64,000 bases of DNA, taken from positions 1,674,001 to 1,738,000 of the forward strand of contig NZ_FOZE01000001.1 in the NCBI RefSeq assembly GCF_900113225.1. Direction: 5' to 3'. The notes beneath the pieces were generated by a model. That model was given only the letters and a program-made list of their open reading frames with translations. It searched no databases and was not told the origin of the DNA. The translations under genes and the position numbers were made by a program. Shown here in pieces: positions 51,748-61,423 of this stretch (the first letter of the stretch is position 1; every line of letters starts with the position of its first letter). Source of the DNA: Mitsuaria sp. PDC51. Lineage in GTDB: Bacteria; Pseudomonadota; Gammaproteobacteria; Burkholderiales; Burkholderiaceae_C.

Positions 51748-51846
51748 CGCCGCGATGGTCCACGGCACGTGAAGTCCTGCACGGATGGGCGATTGCACAT
51801 TGTTGCGCCCGGCGCGCGACCGGCCCGCCACTGCGGCGTCGACGCG

Positions 51847-52857
51847 TCAGAGCGGCGACGGCCGCGGCGCGAACCAGGCCTGCGCGACCTCCGTCGGCAG
51901 GTTCTGTCCGGTGCCGTGCGCGCGCTGCAGCAGGTGCCAGAACAGGCGGTAGCTGGCGCGGTCATGCAGCATGTCGCGGTGCTGGATCGGCGCCCATTGC
52001 GCCGCCTGGGCGGCCTGCAGGATCTCGATGGCCTCGTCGATCTCGGCCACGCTCGGCGCGAAGGCATCGATGATGGGCTGGATCTGGTTCGGATGGATGC
52101 TCCACATCCGCGTGTAGCCGAACTCGCGCGCGGCGCGCTCGGCGGCGGACTGGATCGCGCGCTCGCTCTTGAACTCGGTCACCACGCAGTGCGACGGCGT
52201 CTTCGCATAGGCATGCGCGGCCGCCGCGATGGACAGCTTGGCGCGCCGCACCAGCGGATGGGTGAACTGGCCCTCGACCGTCAGCGCGGAGCGCGGGATC
52301 GCGCCGCGATGCGCCGACACGAAGTCCATCAGCCCGAACGACAGCGACTCGATGCGCGGATGCGCGGCGATCGCCATCACGTCGCGCAGGGCGCCGTGGG
52401 TCTCGATCAGCGTGTGCAGCGGCAGCGGCTTGCGGATCGCGTGTCGCTTGAGGCAGTCGTCGATGAAGGCGATGGCGCGGTCCAGGTCCGCGATGCCTTC
52501 GGGCTTGGGGATCATCAGGAAGGCGAGCTTCTCGCCGCCGCCGGCGATGACCGCCTCCACGTCCGCTTCGAAGGCCGGGTGGTTGAACGGATGCACGCGC
52601 ACGCCGACGCGGCCATGCGCATTGAGCGAGCCGTTGAGCAGGTGCAGCACCAGCAGCATGTGCTCGGCCTCGCCGCCGACCGGCGCGCCGTCCTCGCAGT
52701 CCAGCGTGATGTCGAAGACCGGGCCCATCCGCGCCTGCAGCTCCAGGCTCTTGATCATGCGGGCCTCGACGCCGCAGTAATGGTCGACGACCGGCAGGAC
52801 GACGGGCGCCTGGCCGTCTTCGAACAGGGCGTCGGCGGGGTGGAGGAGCGTGCTCAT
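51847..52857 (-). CDS. HpcH/HpaI aldolase/citrate lyase family protein (CoA-ester lyase type)
   Basis: The 336-residue protein is a CitE/malyl-CoA-lyase-like TIM barrel. It has the metal-binding LDCEDGAPVGGEAEH, IPKPEGIADLDRA, LIETHGALRDV, and FGLMDFVSAHRG, which fit the group. Related enzymes cleave malyl-CoA or methylmalyl-CoA, or act as citramalyl-CoA lyases. It has 336 residues and ends PTEVAQAWFAPRPSPL. It is 123 bp downstream of mdh on the same strand, so it belongs to the TCA block, but the substrate is not settled. Confidence 0.88.
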   Translation of the reverse strand: MSTLLHPADALFEDGQAPVVLPVVDHYCGVEARMIKSLELQARMGPVFDITLDCEDGAPVGGEAEHMLLVLHLLNGSLNAHGRVGVRVHPFNHPAFEADVEAVIAGGGEKLAFLMIPKPEGIADLDRAIAFIDDCLKRHAIRKPLPLHTLIETHGALRDVMAIAAHPRIESLSFGLMDFVSAHRGAIPRSALTVEGQFTHPLVRRAKLSIAAAAHAYAKTPSHCVVTEFKSERAIQSAAERAAREFGYTRMWSIHPNQIQPIIDAFAPSVAEIDEAIEILQAAQAAQWAPIQHRDMLHDRASYRLFWHLLQRAHGTGQNLPTEVAQAWFAPRPSPL

Positions 52858-52980
52858 GCGATGACGGCGGGAGGGGTTGAACTCTGGAAGGAAGAAGGGC
52901 CGGCCTTCTTGCGAAAGGCCGGCCCGTCGAGTGTCGCTCAGCGGAAGCGGTGCGCGGGCCCCTGCGGACCCTCGCGCGGC

Positions 52981-53967
52981 TTACAGCAGATGCTTGACGC
53001 CGTTCTGCTCTTCCAGCAGCTCGTTCAGCGTCTTGTTGATGCACTCTTGCGAGAAGGCGTCGATCTCCAGGCCCTGGACGATCTTGTATTCGCCGTTCTC
53101 GACGGTCACCGGGTAGCCGAACATGACTTCCTTCGGAATGCCGTACGAGCCGTCCGACGGGATGCCCATCGTGACCCACTTGCCGTTGGTGCCCAGGGCC
53201 CAGTCGCGCATGTGGTCGATGGCGGCGTTGGCGGCCGAGGCGGCCGACGACAGGCCGCGCGCGGCGATGATCGCGGCGCCGCGCTTGCCCACGGTCGGCA
53301 GGAAAGTGGTGCGGTTCCACTCTTCATCGTTGATCAAAGCCTTGACCGACTGGCCGTCGATGGTGGCGTAGCGGTAGTCCGCGTACATCGTCGGCGAGTG
53401 GTTGCCCCACACGGCCAGCTTCTCGATGCCGGCGACCGGCTTGCCGGTCTTGGCGGCGATCTGCGAGGCGGCGCGGTTGTGGTCCAGGCGCAGCATGGCG
53501 GTGAAGTTCTTGGCCGGCAGGTCCGGGGCCGACTTCATCGCGATGTAGGCGTTGGTGTTGGCGGGGTTGCCCACCACCAGCACCTTGACGTTGCGCGAGG
53601 CCACGGCGTTCAGCGCCTTGCCCTGCACGGTGAAGATCTGGGCGTTGGCGGCCAGCAGGTCCGAACGCTCCATGCCCGGGCCGCGCGGACGGGCGCCGAC
53701 CAGCAGCGCGTAGTCGGTGTCCTTGAAGGCGGTCATCGGGTCGCTGTGGGCCTCGATGCCGGCCAGCAGCGGGAAGGCGCAGTCTTCCAGTTCCATGATC
53801 ACGCCCTTGAGCGCGTTCTGGGCCTTCTCGTCCGGGATCTCCAGCAGCTGCAGGATGACGGGCTGGTCCTTGCCCAGCATCTCGCCGCTGGCGATGCGGA
53901 ACAGCAGGGCGTAGCCGATCTGGCCGGCGGCGCCGGTGACGGCGACGCGAACGGGTTTCTTGCTCAT
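52981..53967 (-). CDS. mdh: Malate dehydrogenase
   Basis: Malate dehydrogenase converts malate and NAD to oxaloacetate. The 328-residue protein has the Rossmann motif [13 protein letters not shown], the substrate Arg in [26 protein letters not shown], and the catalytic His in [12 protein letters not shown]. The length and GAAGQIG pattern mark the cytosolic-type LDH-like MDH of betaproteobacteria. The ATG at 53967 has a GGAG site; 57 upstream in-frame residues are not family-like. It is divergent from the gntR gene and shares its control region. Confidence 0.97.
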   Translation of the reverse strand: MSKKPVRVAVTGAAGQIGYALLFRIASGEMLGKDQPVILQLLEIPDEKAQNALKGVIMELEDCAFPLLAGIEAHSDPMTAFKDTDYALLVGARPRGPGMERSDLLAANAQIFTVQGKALNAVASRNVKVLVVGNPANTNAYIAMKSAPDLPAKNFTAMLRLDHNRAASQIAAKTGKPVAGIEKLAVWGNHSPTMYADYRYATIDGQSVKALINDEEWNRTTFLPTVGKRGAAIIAARGLSSAASAANAAIDHMRDWALGTNGKWVTMGIPSDGSYGIPKEVMFGYPVTVENGEYKIVQGLEIDAFSQECINKTLNELLEEQNGVKHLL

Positions 53968-54144
53968 CAGAAGTCTCCGGGGAAGTGCGAGTGAATGATG
54001 CGGGAGGCGCGGTCCGCGCCAGCGGCGGCAAGTGTAGGCCAGCACGGTGGCGGCACGGATCGCGATAGGGTCTTCTTCGCCCACCGGTGTGGGGAGTCGC
54101 CCCCAAATTAGCGGGCGACCATTGCGTGAAACTGACACTCTTGT

Positions 54145-54158
54145 GTCTTATATAAGAC
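54145..54158. promoter_or_regulatory. Palindrome GTCTTATATAAGAC in the mdh/gntR divergent region
   Basis: A perfect 14-bp palindrome lies 26 bp before the gntR start and 177 bp before mdh. It is identical to the one before aceA at 22594-22607. It is a strong candidate for the operator of this GntR protein, with roles in autoregulation and possibly mdh. Confidence 0.72.
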
Positions 54159-54184
54159 TAATCTCCTCGGACTCCCCCCGCAGG

Positions 54185-55006
54185 ATGGACGCTCGCACCG
54201 CAGTTGTGCTCGAATCGCGCCCCATGTCGCCCCCCGCCGCCCCGGTTCACCCCGTCACGCCGCTCAATGAGCTGGCGCGCGCGGAAGCCGCGCCGTCGTT
54301 CAGCCCGCTGTATCGCCAGATCAAGGGGCTGATCCTCAAGGGCCTGCAGGCCGGCGAGTGGAAGGCGGGCGAGACCATCCCCAGCGAGATGGACCTGGCC
54401 GCCCGCTTCGGGGTGAGCCAGGGCACCGTCCGCAAGGCCGTCGATGAGCTCGCGGCCGACAACCTGCTGGTCCGCAAGCAAGGGAAGGGCACCTTCGTCG
54501 CCACCCATGCGGAACAGCAGCAGCAATACCGCTTCCTGCGCCTCACGCCCGACGGCGATGCCGCCGCGTCGCTCGGGCGCCAGCTGCTGGACTGCAAGCG
54601 CCAGCGCGCGCCGGCCTTCATCGCCAAGCTGATGCAGCTGCGCGCCGGCGACCCGGTCATCGAGATCCGCCGCCTGCTGCACAGCGGCGGCCAGCCGGTC
54701 GTGCTGGACGACATCTGGCTGCCCGGCGCCCTGTTCAAGGGGCTGACGGCGGAGCGGCTGCTGGAGCATCGCGGGCCGTTCTACAGCCTGCTTGAAACCG
54801 AATTCGGCGTGCCGATGATTCGCGCGCAGGAAAAGATCCGGGCGGTCGCGGCGGAGGAAGACGCCGCCGCGCTGCTGCAGGTGGCGCCCGGCAGTCCGCT
54901 GCTGAGCGTCGAGCGTCTGGCCTTCACCTACGGCGACAAGCCGGTGGAGTTGCGCCGCGGCCTCTACAACACTACTCATCACTTCTATCGCAACGACCTG
55001 AACTGA
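54185..55006 (+). CDS. GntR family regulator, HutC subfamily, probable TCA/glyoxylate regulator
   Basis: The 273-residue protein has a GntR winged helix (SEMDLAARFGVSQGTVRKAV, then LLVRKQGKGTFV) and a UTRA ligand domain of the HutC type (FIAKLMQLRAGDPVIEIRRL, then DIWLPGALFKGL, ending TTHHFYRNDLN). It sits between mdh and the sdh operon, and the same 14-bp palindrome occurs upstream of itself and of aceA, so a TCA/glyoxylate role is likely. The ligand is unknown. The start at 54185 was preferred to the ATG at 54224; neither has a strong ribosome site. Confidence 0.9.
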   Translation: MDARTAVVLESRPMSPPAAPVHPVTPLNELARAEAAPSFSPLYRQIKGLILKGLQAGEWKAGETIPSEMDLAARFGVSQGTVRKAVDELAADNLLVRKQGKGTFVATHAEQQQQYRFLRLTPDGDAAASLGRQLLDCKRQRAPAFIAKLMQLRAGDPVIEIRRLLHSGGQPVVLDDIWLPGALFKGLTAERLLEHRGPFYSLLETEFGVPMIRAQEKIRAVAAEEDAAALLQVAPGSPLLSVERLAFTYGDKPVELRRGLYNTTHHFYRNDLN

Positions 55007-55028
55007 TGCATTCGCGTTGCGGCGATGA

Positions 55029-55054
55029 CGTTTTCATGGCACCGCATGAAAACG
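55029..55054. promoter_or_regulatory. Perfect 10-bp inverted repeat before sdhC
   Basis: CGTTTTCATG (55029-55038) and CATGAAAACG (55045-55054) are exact inverted repeats with a 6-nt spacer, 78 bp before the sdhC start. It has no T-run, so an operator is more likely than a gntR terminator. A related half-site CATGAAAA also occurs at 22463-22470 in the aceA leader, but with different spacing. Confidence 0.6.
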
Positions 55055-55132
55055 ACATGCGCCCAGGACACCCTTCCGGGGTGTTGCGTTGCCATAAAAT
55101 CTTCGGGTTTCACATTGATTACAAGGTCGGAC

Positions 55133-55573
55133 ATGACGGACGCCACCCAAGCCACCAAGAAGAATCGACCGGTCTACACCAACATCCATGTCACGCAGAT
55201 CGTTGGCTATCGCCTGCCGCCGGCGGGCATCGTCTCGATCCTGCACCGCATCAGCGGCCTGCTGATGTTCTTCCTGCTCCCGTTCGTGATCTGGATGTTC
55301 GACACCAGCCTCACGTCGGAGATCTCTTACGAAACCTTCACCGCGGCCTTCGTCTCGGGCATCGGTTTCCTGCCGGGCTGGTTCATCAAGCTGGTCGCGC
55401 TGGCCCTGATCTGGGGCTACCTCCACCACTTCATCGCGGGCGTGCGCCATCTGTGGATGGATGCGACCCACAGCGTCAGCAAGCAGCAAGGCAAGAGCAG
55501 CGCCATCGTGACGCTGGTGCTGTCCATCGTGCTGACGATCGCGCTCGGCGCCAAGCTCTTCGGCCTGTACTGA
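55133..55573 (+). CDS. sdhC: Succinate dehydrogenase cytochrome b556 subunit
   Basis: The 146-residue protein is one of the two membrane anchors of complex II. Three hydrophobic helices follow the motif PPAGIVSILHRISGLLMF (quinone site His/Arg/Ser), and the haem ligand His is in LHHFIAGVRHLWMD. It passes electrons from the SdhB clusters to ubiquinone. It is the first gene of the sdhCDAB-sdhE-gltA operon; the ATG at 55133 begins the family sequence. Confidence 0.95.
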   Translation: MTDATQATKKNRPVYTNIHVTQIVGYRLPPAGIVSILHRISGLLMFFLLPFVIWMFDTSLTSEISYETFTAAFVSGIGFLPGWFIKLVALALIWGYLHHFIAGVRHLWMDATHSVSKQQGKSSAIVTLVLSIVLTIALGAKLFGLY

Positions 55574-55648
55574 TCCCGCCGCCGGCGCGTGGCTCGGCTC
55601 GCGCGACCGGGATGAATCCCGACGATTGACCCAAGAGGCAAATCAACA

Positions 55649-56011
55649 ATGACAACCTACGGAAGCAAGCGCATCGTCACCGGTGCGCATTACGGCCTGC
55701 GCGACTGGATGGCCCAGCGCGCCACCGCGCTGCTCATGGCGCTGTTCACCCTCGTGCTGCTGGCGCAGGTGCTGTTCACCAGCCAGCCGCTGGGCTACGA
55801 CCTGTGGGCCGGCATCTTCAGCAAGCAATGGATGAAGTTCCTGACCTTCGGCCTGATCGTCTCGCTGGCGTATCACGCGTGGGTCGGCGTGCGCGACATC
55901 TGGATGGATTACGTGAAGCCGGTGGGCGTGCGGCTGGCGCTGCATGTGTTCACGCTGGTGTGGTTGACGGGTTGCGCGGGTTGGGCGATCCAAGTGCTCT
56001 GGAGGCTGTAA
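55649..56011 (+). CDS. sdhD: Succinate dehydrogenase membrane anchor subunit
   Basis: The 120-residue protein is the second anchor of complex II, with three hydrophobic helices. Family features are GLRDWMAQRATALLMALF (quinone site) and AYHAWVGVRDIWMDYVKP with the haem His. It follows sdhC by 75 bp and precedes sdhA by 3 bp, so the operon is tight. Confidence 0.94.
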   Translation: MTTYGSKRIVTGAHYGLRDWMAQRATALLMALFTLVLLAQVLFTSQPLGYDLWAGIFSKQWMKFLTFGLIVSLAYHAWVGVRDIWMDYVKPVGVRLALHVFTLVWLTGCAGWAIQVLWRL

Positions 56012-56014
56012 GAA

Positions 56015-57832
56015 ATGCAAATCGGAACCTCGCTGCCCAAGCGCAAATTCGACGTCGTCATCGTGGGAGCCGGCGGCTCCGGCATGCGCGCGTCGCTGCA
56101 GCTGTCGCTCGCCGGCCTGAACGTGGCCGTGCTGTCCAAGGTTTTTCCCACCCGCTCGCACACCGTGGCCGCCCAGGGCGGCATCGGCGCCAGCCTGGGC
56201 AACATGTCGGAAGACAACTGGCATTACCACTTCTACGACACCGTGAAGGGCTCGGACTGGCTGGGCGACCAGGACGCCATCGAGTTCATGTGCCGTGAAG
56301 CGCCGAAGGTGGTCTACGAGCTCGAGCACTTCGGCATGCCGTTCGACCGCAACCCGGACGGCACGATCTATCAGCGCCCGTTCGGCGGCCACACCGCCAA
56401 CTACGGCGAGAAGCCGGTCCAGCGCGCCTGCGCCGCGGCCGACCGCACCGGCCACGCGCTGCTGCATACGCTGTACCAACAGAACGTCAAGGCCCGCACC
56501 AACTTCTTCGTCGAGTGGATGGCGCTGGACCTGATCCGCGACGCCGAGGGCGACGTGGTCGGCGTGACCGCGCTGGAGATGGAGACGGGCGAGATCCACA
56601 TCCTCGAAGCCAAGACCGTGCTGCTGGCCACCGGCGGCGCGGGGCGCATCTTCGCGGCCTCGACCAACGCCTTCATCAACACCGGCGACGGCCTGGGCAT
56701 GGCGGCGCGCGCCGACATCCCGCTGCAGGACATGGAGTTCTGGCAGTTCCACCCGACCGGCGTGGCCGGCGCCGGCGTGCTGCTGACCGAAGGCTGCCGC
56801 GGCGAGGGTGCGATCCTGCGCAACGCCAACGGCGAGCGCTTCATGGAGCGCTACGCCCCGACACTGAAGGATCTGGCGCCGCGCGACTTCGTCTCGCGCT
56901 GCATGGACCAGGAGATCAAGGAAGGTCGCGGCTGCGGTCCCAACAAGGACTACGTCGTGCTGGACATGACCCACCTGGGCGGCGACACCATCCTCAAGCG
57001 GCTCCCGTCCGTGTTCGAGATCGGCCACAACTTCGCCAACGTCGACATCACCAAGGAGCCGATCCCGGTGGTGCCGACCATCCATTACCAGATGGGCGGC
57101 ATCCCGACCAACGTCAACGGCCAGGTCGTCGTCCAGAAGGGCGAGGACCACAAGAGCGTGGTCAACGGCCTGTACGCGGTGGGCGAGTGCTCCTGCGTCT
57201 CGGTGCACGGCGCCAACCGCCTGGGCACGAACTCGCTGCTGGACCTGGTGGTCTTCGGCCGCGCCGCCGGCAACCACATCGTCGAGGCGCACAAGGGCTT
57301 CAAGGCCGCCGGCAAGGCCCACAAGCCGCTGCCCAAGGACGCCGCCGACCAGACGCTGGCGCGCCTGGCTCGTCTGGAATCCAACACCGGCGGCGAGTAC
57401 GCCCAGAACGTCGCCAACGACCTGCGCGCCGCGATGCAGTCGCACGCCGGCGTGTTCCGCACCCAGGCGCTGCTGGACGAGGGCGTCACCGCCGTTGCCG
57501 CCATCCGCGAGCGGGTGAAGAACATCACGCTGAAGGACAAGTCCAAGGTCTTCAACACCGCCCGCGTCGAGGCGCTGGAAGTGGACAACCTGATCGAGGC
57601 CGCGCAGGCCACCATCGTGTCCGCCGCCGCCCGCAAGGAATGCCGTGGCGCCCACACCGTCAACGACTACGAGCGGGGTCCGGACGATGCGGAATTCCCG
57701 CTGGGCCGCAACGACAAGGAGTGGATGAAGCACACGCTGTGGCACTCCAAGACCAACAGCCTGACCTACAAGCCGGTCAACCTCCAACCGTTGACCGTCG
57801 AGAGCGTCCCGCCGAAGGTCCGTACCTTCTGA
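56015..57832 (+). CDS. sdhA: Succinate dehydrogenase flavoprotein subunit
   Basis: SdhA oxidises succinate to fumarate using covalent FAD. The 605-residue protein has the dinucleotide fold VVIVGAGGSGMRASL, the FAD-linked His49 in TRSHTVAAQGG, HPTGVAGAGVLLTEG, the catalytic Arg segment APRDFVSRC and YAVGECSCVSVHGANRLG. The length is typical. It lies in the middle of the sdh operon. Confidence 0.97.
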   Translation: MQIGTSLPKRKFDVVIVGAGGSGMRASLQLSLAGLNVAVLSKVFPTRSHTVAAQGGIGASLGNMSEDNWHYHFYDTVKGSDWLGDQDAIEFMCREAPKVVYELEHFGMPFDRNPDGTIYQRPFGGHTANYGEKPVQRACAAADRTGHALLHTLYQQNVKARTNFFVEWMALDLIRDAEGDVVGVTALEMETGEIHILEAKTVLLATGGAGRIFAASTNAFINTGDGLGMAARADIPLQDMEFWQFHPTGVAGAGVLLTEGCRGEGAILRNANGERFMERYAPTLKDLAPRDFVSRCMDQEIKEGRGCGPNKDYVVLDMTHLGGDTILKRLPSVFEIGHNFANVDITKEPIPVVPTIHYQMGGIPTNVNGQVVVQKGEDHKSVVNGLYAVGECSCVSVHGANRLGTNSLLDLVVFGRAAGNHIVEAHKGFKAAGKAHKPLPKDAADQTLARLARLESNTGGEYAQNVANDLRAAMQSHAGVFRTQALLDEGVTAVAAIRERVKNITLKDKSKVFNTARVEALEVDNLIEAAQATIVSAAARKECRGAHTVNDYERGPDDAEFPLGRNDKEWMKHTLWHSKTNSLTYKPVNLQPLTVESVPPKVRTF

Positions 57833-57851
57833 GCGCCGCAGGAGCATTCAA

Positions 57852-58556
57852 ATGATCAAGCGCACCTTCAAGATCTACCGCTACGACCCGGACAAGGACG
57901 CCAAGCCCTACATGCAGACCATCGAGCTGGAGCTCGCCGGCAACGAACGCATGCTGCTGGACGCCCTGCTCAAGCTCAAGGAAGTGGATCCGTCGCTGTC
58001 GTTCCGCCGCTCGTGCCGCGAAGGCGTGTGCGGTTCCGACGCGATGAACATCAACGGCAAGAACGGCCTGGCCTGCCTGACCAACCTGCGCTCGCTGCCG
58101 GACGTCATCGTCCTGAAGCCGCTGCCGGGCCTGCCCGTCGTCCGCGACCTGATCGTGGACATGACGCAGTTCTTCAAGCAGTACAACTCGATCCGTCCGT
58201 TCCTGGTGAACGAGGAAGCGCCGCCCGAGAAGGAGCGCCTGCAGTCCCCCGAGGAGCGCGACGAGCTCAACGGCCTGTACGAGTGCATCCTCTGCGCGAG
58301 CTGCTCTACGAGCTGCCCCAGCTTCTGGTGGAACCCCGACAAGTTCGTCGGTCCCGCCGGCCTGCTGCAGGCCTACCGCTTCATCGCCGACAGCCGCGAC
58401 CAGGCCACCGCGGAGCGCCTGGACAACCTCGAGGATCCGTACCGCCTGTTCCGCTGCCACACCATCATGAACTGCGTCGACGTCTGCCCGAAGGGTCTCA
58501 ACCCGACCAAGGCGATCGGCAAGATCAAGGAACTGATGGTGCGTCGCGCCGTCTGA
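57852..58556 (+). CDS. sdhB: Succinate dehydrogenase iron-sulfur subunit
   Basis: The 234-residue protein carries the three electron-transfer clusters of complex II: the [2Fe-2S] set SCREGVCGSDA with NGLAC, the [4Fe-4S] set CILCASCSTSCP, and the [3Fe-4S] set CHTIMNCVDVCPKG. It connects SdhA to the membrane anchors. It is separated from sdhA by 19 bp, with a GGAGC-type ribosome site. Confidence 0.97.
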   Translation: MIKRTFKIYRYDPDKDAKPYMQTIELELAGNERMLLDALLKLKEVDPSLSFRRSCREGVCGSDAMNINGKNGLACLTNLRSLPDVIVLKPLPGLPVVRDLIVDMTQFFKQYNSIRPFLVNEEAPPEKERLQSPEERDELNGLYECILCASCSTSCPSFWWNPDKFVGPAGLLQAYRFIADSRDQATAERLDNLEDPYRLFRCHTIMNCVDVCPKGLNPTKAIGKIKELMVRRAV

Positions 58557-58589
58557 GGCCCGCACCGCGAGACAGCAGCGCGCACACGC

Positions 58590-58871
58590 ATGAACGCCGT
58601 GGACACCAACACCCTCATCGATGAGAGGGATCTCTCCAAGCTCAAGTGGCGTTGCCGCCGCGGGCTGTTGGAGAATGACCTCTTCATCGAGCGGTTCTTC
58701 CAACGTCACGAAGGCGCGCTGACCGTCTTCCACGCGGAAGGCCTGCGGCAGTTGATGGACCTGTCCGACAACGACCTGCTGGACCTGCTGCTGGCCCGCA
58801 AGGAACCGGCGGACGACCTGGACCGGCCGGACGTGCATGCCGTGCTCGCGCTGCTGCGGACCCCTCAGTAA
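58590..58871 (+). CDS. sdhE: FAD assembly factor SdhE
   Basis: The 93-residue small helical protein has the SdhE signature WRCRRGLLENDL (RGxxE), then ERFFQRHEG and LMDLSDNDLLDLLL. SdhE helps attach FAD to SdhA. It lies 33 bp after sdhB and 31 bp before gltA, the usual betaproteobacterial order. Confidence 0.94.
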   Translation: MNAVDTNTLIDERDLSKLKWRCRRGLLENDLFIERFFQRHEGALTVFHAEGLRQLMDLSDNDLLDLLLARKEPADDLDRPDVHAVLALLRTPQ

Positions 58872-58902
58872 CAAGAACCCCCCGAAGTCATAAGGAATGC
58901 CC

Positions 58903-60213
58903 ATGACCCCGTCTGACGTCAAAGCCACCCTGTCGTTCTCCGACGGCAGCCCGCAAATGGATCTGCCCCTGTACAAGGGCACCATCGGTCCGGATGTGAT
59001 CGACATCCGCAAGCTTTACGCGCAGACCGGCAAGTTCACCTACGACCCGGGCTTCCTGTCGACGGCGTCGTGCAACTCGACCATCACCTACATCGATGGC
59101 GACAAGGGCGAGCTGCTGTACCGCGGCTACCCGATCGAGCAGTTGGCGGTGAACTGCGACTACCTCGAGACCTGCTACCTGCTGCTCTACGGGGAACTGC
59201 CGACCCCGTCGCAGAAGGAAGAGTTCGTCAGCCGCGTGACCAACCACACGATGGTCAACGAGCAGATGCAGTTCTTCCTGCGCGGCTTCCGCCGCGACGC
59301 GCACCCGATGGCGGTGATGACGGGCCTGGTGGGCGCGCTGTCGGCCTTCTATCACGACAGCACCGACATCAATAACCCCGAGCACCGCGAGATCGCCGCG
59401 ATCCGCCTGATCGCGAAGATGCCGACGCTGGTGGCGATGGCCTACAAGTACACGATCGGCCAGCCCTACATCTATCCGAAGAACGACCTCTCGTACGCCG
59501 GCAACTTCATGCGCATGATGTTCGCCACGCCCTGCGAGGAGTACAAGCCCAACGACGTGCTGGTGCGCGCGATGGACCGCATCTTCACGCTGCACGCGGA
59601 CCACGAGCAGAACGCGTCGACCTCGACGGTGCGCCTGTGCGGTTCGTCGGGCACCAACCCGTTCGCGGCGATCGCGGCCGGCGTAGCCTGCCTGTGGGGC
59701 CCGGCGCACGGTGGCGCCAACGAGGCCTGCCTGAACATGCTGAACGACATCCAGCAGATGGGTGGCGTGGCCAAGATCGGCGACTTCATCAAGCAGGTCA
59801 AGGACAAGTCCAGCAACGTCAAGCTGATGGGCTTCGGTCACCGGGTCTACAAGAACTACGACCCGCGCGCCAAGCTGATGCGCGAGACCTGCCACGAAGT
59901 GCTGAACGAACTGGGCCTGCACGACGACCCGCTGTTCAAGCTGGCGATGGAGCTGGAGAAGATCGCGTTGGAAGACGAATACTTCGTCGCCCGCAAGCTG
60001 TACCCGAACGTGGACTTCTACTCGGGCATCGTGCAGCGCGCCATCGGCATCCCGGTGCCGCTGTTCACCGCGATCTTCGCGCTGGCCCGCACCGTTGGCT
60101 GGATCGCGCAGCTCAACGAGATGATCGGCGACCCCGAGTACAAGATCGGCCGTCCGCGCCAGCTGTTCGTCGGCGCCACCAAGCGCGACGTCAAGCCGAT
60201 CGCCCAGCGCTGA
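58903..60213 (+). CDS. gltA: Citrate synthase
   Basis: Citrate synthase condenses acetyl-CoA with oxaloacetate. The 436-residue protein is the type II, NADH-sensitive form common in Gram-negatives, with [27 protein letters not shown] (catalytic His), [14 protein letters not shown] (His and Arg) and the catalytic Asp in YPNVDFYSG. The frame starts at 58897, but its AAGGA site abuts that ATG; the ATG at 58903 has correct spacing and is preferred. Two hairpins follow it. Confidence 0.97.
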   Translation: MTPSDVKATLSFSDGSPQMDLPLYKGTIGPDVIDIRKLYAQTGKFTYDPGFLSTASCNSTITYIDGDKGELLYRGYPIEQLAVNCDYLETCYLLLYGELPTPSQKEEFVSRVTNHTMVNEQMQFFLRGFRRDAHPMAVMTGLVGALSAFYHDSTDINNPEHREIAAIRLIAKMPTLVAMAYKYTIGQPYIYPKNDLSYAGNFMRMMFATPCEEYKPNDVLVRAMDRIFTLHADHEQNASTSTVRLCGSSGTNPFAAIAAGVACLWGPAHGGANEACLNMLNDIQQMGGVAKIGDFIKQVKDKSSNVKLMGFGHRVYKNYDPRAKLMRETCHEVLNELGLHDDPLFKLAMELEKIALEDEYFVARKLYPNVDFYSGIVQRAIGIPVPLFTAIFALARTVGWIAQLNEMIGDPEYKIGRPRQLFVGATKRDVKPIAQR

Positions 60214-60223
60214 TCGGGACCGC

Positions 60224-60285
60224 GAGCCGCCCCGGCGGCTCGTCGCTGCGAAGCCCCTGCGCCCGAGGCCAGGGGCTTTTCTTTT
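60224..60285 (+). terminator. Tandem hairpins ending the sdh-gltA operon
   Basis: A first stem, GAGCCGCC (60224-60231) with GGCGGCTC (60234-60241), lies 11 bp after the stop. A second, AAGCCCCTG (60251-60259) with CAGGGGCTT (60270-60278), has a 10-nt loop and is followed by a T-rich tail. The second is a good intrinsic terminator. Confidence 0.85.
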
Positions 60286-60344
60286 GAATATTTGATGCGC
60301 GGGGTTCGCCTGAGCACGGCTTCCGTCAAGCTTGCGGTATGCTC

Positions 60345-60358
60345 TGCAAACGTTTGCA
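60345..60358. promoter_or_regulatory. LacI-type operator TGCAAACGTTTGCA
   Basis: A perfect 14-bp palindrome with the central CG pair typical of LacI/RbsR-type operators (GCAAACGTTTGC core), 48 bp before the lacI start. It should be the autoregulatory and operon-control site. Confidence 0.85.
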
Positions 60359-60406
60359 ATTGACGGAACACGCCAGTTTGGCACGAGCAGGGGACCGAAT
60401 CTACCG

Positions 60407-61423
60407 ATGAGCACCATCAAGGATGTGGCCGCTTTGGCGGGGGTGTCCTTCACCACGGTCTCGCATGTGCTGAACAACACGCGGCCGGTCAGCGCCGAGG
60501 CGCGGGCGCGCGTCCTGGCGGCGGTCGACGAGATCGGTTACCTGCCCAGCGCGGTGGCCCGCTCGCTGCGGCGCAGCGAGACCAAGATCGTCGGCGTGCT
60601 GGTGCCCAACGTGCGCAACCCGTTCTTCGCGGAACTGGTCGTCGGCGCCGAGGAGTGGTGCCGCCAGGCGGGCTATTCCGTTTTCCTCTGCAATTCCGAC
60701 AACGATCCCAAGCACCAGCAGTCCTACCTGCGCACGCTGCTCGAGAAGCGCATCGACGGCCTGCTGCTGAGCTCGGCCGGCGACACCGAGGCGCTGGCCA
60801 GCACCTTCCGCCATGCCAGCGTGCCGGTGGTGACGGTGGACCGCCTGGTGCCGGGCGCGCGCGCCGACCGCGTCAGCGTCAACAACCAGCTGGGCGCCTT
60901 CGAGGTGGTGCGCCACCTGCTGGAACTGGGCCATCGCCGCATCGGCTGCGTCAGCGGACCGGGCGAATTCGAGGTCACCACCGAGCGCGTCGCCGGCTGG
61001 CGCAGTGCCATGGAGCAGCGCGGCCTGGCGGCCCGTCCCGAATGGCTGGCCGAAAGCGACTTCAGCACCGCCGGCGGCTACGAGGCCGTCAAGGCGCTGC
61101 TGACGCGACAGCCCGAGCTCACCGCCGTCTTCACCTGCAACGACCTGATGGGCATGGGCGCCTTGCGCGCCGCCGCCGAGATGGGCCGGGTCGTGCCGCG
61201 CCAGCTGTCGGTCGTGGGCTTCGACGCGATCGAGCTCGGCAGCTACGTCTATCCCGCGCTGACCAGCGTGGGCTGCTCGATCCGCGAGCTCGGCCGGGAG
61301 GCCGGCCGCGCGCTGATCGAGCGCATCGAGAATCCCCAGGCGCCGTTCAAGGACCTGCAACTCGTGCCGCAGGTCGTGCTGCGCGAGAGCACCGCGGCGC
61401 CGTCGTCTCCGGAGCTTTCATGA
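60407..61423 (+). CDS. LacI family regulator of nucleoside/ribose operon
   Basis: The 338-residue protein has the LacI helix-turn-helix (TIKDVAALAGVSFTTVSHVL, the hinge SAVARSLRRS) and a periplasmic-binding-like core that includes VDRLVPGARADRVSVNN and CNDLMGMGALRAA. It looks closest to RbsR-type purine/ribose regulators. It overlaps the ribokinase gene by 4 bp (ATGA) and is followed by a nucleoside hydrolase and an MtaD-type deaminase, so ribose or a nucleoside is the likely inducer. The ATG at 60407 begins the HTH. Confidence 0.92.
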   Translation: MSTIKDVAALAGVSFTTVSHVLNNTRPVSAEARARVLAAVDEIGYLPSAVARSLRRSETKIVGVLVPNVRNPFFAELVVGAEEWCRQAGYSVFLCNSDNDPKHQQSYLRTLLEKRIDGLLLSSAGDTEALASTFRHASVPVVTVDRLVPGARADRVSVNNQLGAFEVVRHLLELGHRRIGCVSGPGEFEVTTERVAGWRSAMEQRGLAARPEWLAESDFSTAGGYEAVKALLTRQPELTAVFTCNDLMGMGALRAAAEMGRVVPRQLSVVGFDAIELGSYVYPALTSVGCSIRELGREAGRALIERIENPQAPFKDLQLVPQVVLRESTAAPSSPELS

